Of a stretch of 64,000 nucleotides of DNA, positions 60,506 through 64,000 are shown piece after piece. The notes beneath the pieces were generated by a model that worked only from the letters and a program-made list of their open reading frames with translations, made no database searches and was not told the DNA's origin. This DNA comes from Amycolatopsis orientalis DSM 40040 = KCTC 9412 (GTDB lineage Bacteria > Actinomycetota > Actinomycetes > Mycobacteriales > Pseudonocardiaceae): assembly GCF_000478275.1 (NCBI RefSeq), contig NZ_ASJB01000028.1, forward strand, positions 310,001 through 374,000, in the 5' to 3' direction. The position numbers and the translations under genes are program-made. The stretch's first letter is position 1; every line of letters starts with the position of its first letter.

Positions 60506-60578
60506 AGGGCGCTTTCCCCTCATCACATGCGGGGAAAGCGCCCTTCACCGCATGCGATGCGGGGAAAGCGCCCTTCAG
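60502..60578. repeat. Compound palindromic repeat, copy C
   Basis: CTGAAGGGCGCTTTCCCC at the left and GGGGAAAGCGCCCTTCAG at the right form 18-bp arms, with two inner related half-units. The element fills the gap between the convergent TetR and ABC-permease genes and supplies both stop codons (TGA at each end). Confidence 0.88.
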
Positions 60579-61336
60579 GAGACCTTGCGGCGGTAGGTGA
60601 CCGTGGCGAAGAAGTACGCGACGACGAGGATCCCGACGCACCAGGCGAGCGCGATCCAGATGTCGTCCCCGACCGGCTGCCGCGCGAACAGGGCGCGGAT
60701 GGCGTTCACGATCGACGTGACCGGCTGGTGCTCGGCGAACCAGCGCACCGGGCCGGGCATGGTGCCGGTGGGCACGAACGCCGAGCTGAGGAACGGCAGG
60801 AAGATCAGCGGGTAGGAGAACGCGCTCCCGCCTTCCGCCGTCTTCGCCGAAAGACCGGCGATCACCGCGATCCACGTCAGCGCCAAGGTGAACAGGAGCA
60901 GGATGCCGGTGACGGCGAGCCAGGCCGTCACTCCCGCGCTCGACCGGAAGCCCATGAGGAGCGCGACGCCCACGACGATCACGAGCGAGATCAGGTTGGC
61001 GACCATCGACGTCAGCACATGCGCCCACAGCACACCCGACCGGGCGATCGGCAGGGACTGGAAGCGCTCGAAGATCCCGCCCTTCATGTCGTTGAAGAGC
61101 CGCAGCGCGGTATAGGCGACGCCCGAGGCGACCGTGATCAGCAGGATGCCGGGCAGCATGTAGTTCACGTACGAACCCGACCCGGTGTTGATCGCGCCGC
61201 CGAACACGTAGACGAACATCAGCATCATGGCGACCGGCATGACCGCCGTCGTGATGATGGTGTCCGGGCTGCGGGTGATGTGACGCAGGGACCGTCCGGT
61301 CAGGACAGTGGTGTCGCCGAGGACATGAGTGGCCAT
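60575..61336 (-). CDS. ABC-2 type transporter permease (DrrB-like)
   Basis: 253 residues with six membrane helices and the ABC-2 pattern: N-terminal cytoplasmic RSLRHITRSPDTIITTAVMP, then FQSLPIARSGVLWAHVLTSM and a final TYRRKVS. The family resembles the DrrB daunorubicin-efflux permease. It pairs with the ATPase encoded 11 bases upstream. The exported compound is unknown. Confidence 0.92.
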   Translation of the reverse strand: MATHVLGDTTVLTGRSLRHITRSPDTIITTAVMPVAMMLMFVYVFGGAINTGSGSYVNYMLPGILLITVASGVAYTALRLFNDMKGGIFERFQSLPIARSGVLWAHVLTSMVANLISLVIVVGVALLMGFRSSAGVTAWLAVTGILLLFTLALTWIAVIAGLSAKTAEGGSAFSYPLIFLPFLSSAFVPTGTMPGPVRWFAEHQPVTSIVNAIRALFARQPVGDDIWIALAWCVGILVVAYFFATVTYRRKVS

Positions 61337-61347
61337 CGTCGTTTCCC

Positions 61348-62139
61348 TTACTTTTCCGTGCGGACGGCGCCGCTCTTGCGGCCGTCACCGACAATGGCGA
61401 AGAAGACGTCTTCGAGGGTCGGCTGTTTCTCGACGTATTCGACCTTGGCCGGCGGCAGGTGCCGCTTGAGTTCGGCGAGGGTGCCGTTCACGATGATCCG
61501 GCCTTCGTGCAGGATCGCGATCCGGTCGGCGAGCTGCTCGGCCTCCTCCAGATACTGCGTCGTGAGCAGCACCGTGGTGCCCCGTCCGGCGAGTTCCTTG
61601 ACCGCCTGCCACACCTCGACGCGCGCCTGGGGGTCGAGGCCGGTGGTCGGCTCGTCCAGGAAGATCACCGACGGGTTCCCGATGAGGCTCATGGCGATGT
61701 CCAGCCGCCGGCGCATGCCGCCGGAATAGGTCGACGCCTTCCGCGCGGCCGCGTCGGTCAGCGAGAACCGCTCCAGCAGTTCGTCGGCGATCTTGCCCGG
61801 CTGCTTCAGATGCCGCAGCTTGGCGACGAGCACGAGGTTCTCCCGGCCGCTGAGGATTTCGTCGACGGCGGCGAACTGGCCGGTGAGGCTGATGGACTCC
61901 CGCACGTCCGCCGCCTGGGTGGCGACGTCGAACCCGTTGATCCCCGCCGTTCCCGCGTCCGCCTTGAGCAAGGTGGACAGGATCCGCACGACGGTGGTCT
62001 TGCCCGCCCCGTTGGAGCCGAGCAGCGCGAAGATACTGCCCTTCTCCACGCCGAAGTCCACACCGCGCAGGACTTTCAGTGTCCCGTAGGACTTCTCCAG
62101 ACCCCGCACTTCGATCGCCCGGGCTTGCCGTGTCGTCAT
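61348..62139 (-). CDS. ABC transporter ATP-binding protein (DrrA-like)
   Basis: 263 residues from ATG 62139, overlapping the DUF1048 stop. Walker A LLGSNGAGKTTVVRIL, signature STYSGGMRRRLDIAMSL, Walker B VIFLDEPTTGLDPQARVEVW and switch histidine position as LLTTQYLEEAEQLADR (Gln in place of His, as in DrrA). The C-terminal extension (PPAKVEYVEKQPTLEDVF) is typical of drug-export ATPases. Confidence 0.94.
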   Translation of the reverse strand: MTTRQARAIEVRGLEKSYGTLKVLRGVDFGVEKGSIFALLGSNGAGKTTVVRILSTLLKADAGTAGINGFDVATQAADVRESISLTGQFAAVDEILSGRENLVLVAKLRHLKQPGKIADELLERFSLTDAAARKASTYSGGMRRRLDIAMSLIGNPSVIFLDEPTTGLDPQARVEVWQAVKELAGRGTTVLLTTQYLEEAEQLADRIAILHEGRIIVNGTLAELKRHLPPAKVEYVEKQPTLEDVFFAIVGDGRKSGAVRTEK

Positions 62140-62564
62140 CGGGTGCCCCCGTTCTCTTTCCCAGCGGCCCGGTCGATGGCCCCGATCAGCCGTTCCCGCT
62201 CCCGGGCGACGTAGCCGCCTTTCTCGTGGTTCCGGATCAGCGCGTCCACGAATTCCACCGGGTCGTTCCCGACGATCCGGCGGATCGGCGCCCCGTCCGC
62301 CGCGGCCCGCTCGAACAGGTCGGCGACCTCCTCGAACAGCGAAGTCGCACTCTCGCCGTCCGTCGGCCCGAAGTGCATCAGGTACCGCTCGATCCCGTCG
62401 ACTGCCGCCCGGTAGTCCGGCGGAAGCTGCTTCACGCGCGCCTTGTACTGACGCCATCGCCGCTTGTCCCCGATCACCTGCGAGAGGAACCTCGAGATGA
62501 AGTTGCCCGTTTCCGTGTCGGACGTAGTCACTTTCGGGGTGCCACCCGTGCCCGCTTCGTTCAT
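62136..62564 (-). CDS. DUF1048 family protein
   Basis: 142 residues from the ATG at 62564; ATG 62576 is an in-frame alternative. The body reads FISRFLSQVIGDKRRWRQYK, then LPPDYRAAVDGIERYLMHFG and DPVEFVDALIRNHEKGGYVA, the compact helical DUF1048 fold. Genes of this family commonly precede DrrAB-like exporters, usually with a PadR regulator; here no PadR gene is present on the right side before the cellulase. Function unknown. Confidence 0.85.
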   Translation of the reverse strand: MNEAGTGGTPKVTTSDTETGNFISRFLSQVIGDKRRWRQYKARVKQLPPDYRAAVDGIERYLMHFGPTDGESATSLFEEVADLFERAAADGAPIRRIVGNDPVEFVDALIRNHEKGGYVARERERLIGAIDRAAGKENGGTR

Positions 62565-62651
62565 GCCGCCCACCATCACCTGGCGTCCTGACACGGCGCT
62601 GACACGGCACTGACACCGCCCCGGCACAGTGCGGCGTAGACGGGCGAAATC

Positions 62652-62696
62652 TTGACCTTCGATGTGACGGGTGCCATAGTTGTCGAAGCGCTTCGA
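62652..62696 (+). promoter_or_regulatory. Promoter and LacI-type operator of the cellulase gene
   Basis: TTGACC (62652-62657), a 17-bp spacer and CATAGT (62675-62680) make a good promoter. TCGAAGCGCTTCGA (62683-62696), a perfect 14-bp palindrome with the AGCGCT core, begins three bases later, where a bound repressor would block initiation. Confidence 0.65.
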
Positions 62697-62792
62697 AACT
62701 GCCCCGCATCCCATCCGCGCGAAGTCGCTTTTCGCAGGAATCACGATGCCAGCCACAAGGCACATACCTCACCGAAAGTGAGTAAACGACCT

Positions 62793-63995
62793 ATGGGTTC
62801 GCGAGCAAGAAAGATCAGAGTCGCTCTCCTTGCCGCCGCCATGGCGGCCACCGGATCCTTCTCCGGCGTGGCAAGTCAGGCATCAGCCGAGACAAGAATG
62901 CAGCTCAACGCCGCCCAGATCGTGGCGGACATGGGCGCGGGCTGGAATCTGGGAAACCAGCTGGAAGCCAACTCGAACGGATATCCCAGCGAAACGGCCT
63001 GGGGCCAGCCCACGGTGACGCAAGCACTCATCGACAAGGTCAAAGCGGCCGGATTCAAAACGATTCGCATTCCGGTCTCCTATTTGAACAACATAGGACC
63101 AGGGCCGGACTTCACCATAAGCCCAGGCTGGCTGAACCGGATCCAGCAAGTCGTGAACTATGCCTACAACCGCGGCCTCTACGTGCTGATCAACATGCAC
63201 GGCGACGGCTACAAGACCATCAACGGCTCGTGGCTGATCTGCGATTCGTCCGCCCAGGCGGCGATCAAGGCCAAGTACCAGAAGGTCTGGCAGCAGATCG
63301 CGACCAGGTTCCAAGGCTATGACCAGCACCTGATCCTGGAATCGATGAACGAGGAGTTCGACGGGCAGTTCGGCCGCCCGACCCAGCCGTGTTACTCGAA
63401 CATCAACGCCTACAACCAGATCTTCGTCGACACGGTGCGCAAAGCAGGTGGGAACAACACCACGAGGTGGCTGCTCGTCCCCGGCTGGAACACCAACATC
63501 GACTACACCGCCGGGAACTACGGCTTCACGCTGCCGACCGACCAGTATCGGTCCCCTTCCATCCCCAGCACCGAACAGCGGATCATGATCTCCGTTCACT
63601 ACTACAGCCCGTGGGACTTCGCCGGGGAGGAAAGCGGCACCATCACACAGTGGGGCCGGGCGGCGACCAACCCGGCGAAGAAGTCCACCTGGGGGCAGGA
63701 GGACTACCTGGACTCCCAGCTGAAGCTGATGTACGACAAGTTCGTCACGCGCGGGTATCCGGTGGTCGTCGGCGAATACGGGTCGATCGACAAGTCGTCG
63801 TTCGATTCCTCCAACAACAGGTACCGCGCGGACTTCGCCCGCGCCATCGTGTCCACCTCGAAGAAGTACGGAGCGGTCTCCGTGTACTGGGACAACGGCG
63901 CGAACGGACGCTACGGCTTCGGCCTGTTCGACCGGCGCTCGTACGCGGTGACCCAGCAGGGCATCATCGACGCCGTCATGGCGGGACTTCGGTAG
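62793..63995 (+). CDS. Secreted GH5 cellulase (endoglucanase)
   Basis: 400 residues from ATG 62793; a GTG at 62778 is in frame and possible. Signal peptide KIRVALLAAAMAATGSFSGVA to about residue 33. GH5 signatures: GAGWNLGNQLEAN, TIRIPVSYLNN, VLINMHGDGYK, acid/base Glu187 in LESMNEEFDG, HYYSPWDF and nucleophile Glu328 in VVGEYGS. There is no carbohydrate-binding module. It hydrolyses beta-1,4-glucan outside the cell; products could be taken up by the cellobiose-type system at 49.6-54.1 kb. The region around 63000-63130 looks somewhat less GC-rich than its neighbours. The stop lies five bases before the window end. Confidence 0.94.
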   Translation: MGSRARKIRVALLAAAMAATGSFSGVASQASAETRMQLNAAQIVADMGAGWNLGNQLEANSNGYPSETAWGQPTVTQALIDKVKAAGFKTIRIPVSYLNNIGPGPDFTISPGWLNRIQQVVNYAYNRGLYVLINMHGDGYKTINGSWLICDSSAQAAIKAKYQKVWQQIATRFQGYDQHLILESMNEEFDGQFGRPTQPCYSNINAYNQIFVDTVRKAGGNNTTRWLLVPGWNTNIDYTAGNYGFTLPTDQYRSPSIPSTEQRIMISVHYYSPWDFAGEESGTITQWGRAATNPAKKSTWGQEDYLDSQLKLMYDKFVTRGYPVVVGEYGSIDKSSFDSSNNRYRADFARAIVSTSKKYGAVSVYWDNGANGRYGFGLFDRRSYAVTQQGIIDAVMAGLR

Positions 63996-64000
63996 CAGCA

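Noticed and set aside
61348-62772. 474-residue ATPase with an N-terminal extension
   Set aside because: The extension is the DUF1048 gene read in another frame; ABC motifs begin right after ATG 62139.

Overview
The window is high-GC, gene-dense actinobacterial chromosome. GTG starts are frequent, ATGA/GTGA stop-start overlaps are common, and the few TTA leucine codons stand out. There are many LacI and TetR regulators, secreted glycoside hydrolases, a large LAL-type LuxR regulator, a streptogrisin-like protease and an ShbA-like sigma factor. This fits a soil saprophyte, most likely Pseudonocardiaceae (Amycolatopsis-like); that placement is inference. No rRNA, tRNA, cas, integrase or transposase gene was recognised.

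Layout. 1-3 kb: a PepSY membrane protein running off the left edge, a small membrane protein and an MFS exporter. 3-11.6 kb: a LAL LuxR regulator, a secreted protease with a chitin-binding-type module, a sigma factor, an aldo/keto reductase and a DUF1330 gene. Three decayed gene remnants (Ohr, tannase-like, DUF6130) lie among them, followed by about 1 kb of clustered hairpin repeats. 12.7-21.2 kb: a glycan-use locus (binding protein, two permeases, GH29 fucosidase, Tat-exported PL6 lyase, LacI repressor, sugar isomerase, SGNH esterase). 21.3-29 kb: a membrane Ser/Thr kinase with a CBM2 sensor domain, a LacI/flavoprotein pair behind a 42-bp palindrome, an esterase/TetR pair, a CoA ligase and an M20 peptidase. 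29-42 kb: a secreted GH2, a hydroxyisobutyryl-CoA hydrolase-like enzyme, a SNF2 helicase/SWIM pair, small regulators with divergent partners, and a Tat-signal carotenoid oxygenase.

42.2-49.4 kb holds a tightly overlapped five-gene operon (SWIM protein, unknown protein, VWA protein, MoxR-type AAA+ ATPase, DUF5682-like protein). I find it the most interesting and least explained system here. 49.6-55.4 kb is a cellobiose-type operon (binding protein, two permeases, GH1 beta-glucosidase) with a CebR-like box. It diverges from a LacI regulator that has a different operator of its own. 55.4-64 kb carries a HAD hydrolase, a three-subunit molybdenum hydroxylase with a divergent TetR, a DrrAB-like ABC exporter with a DUF1048 protein, and a secreted GH5 cellulase with its own operator.

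Two families of dispersed palindromes (a perfect 46-bp element present twice with compensatory changes, and a compound repeat present three times) and the hairpin cluster at 10.3-11.4 kb are the main structures the genes do not explain. Both sugar ABC loci lack an ATPase gene and probably share one encoded elsewhere.
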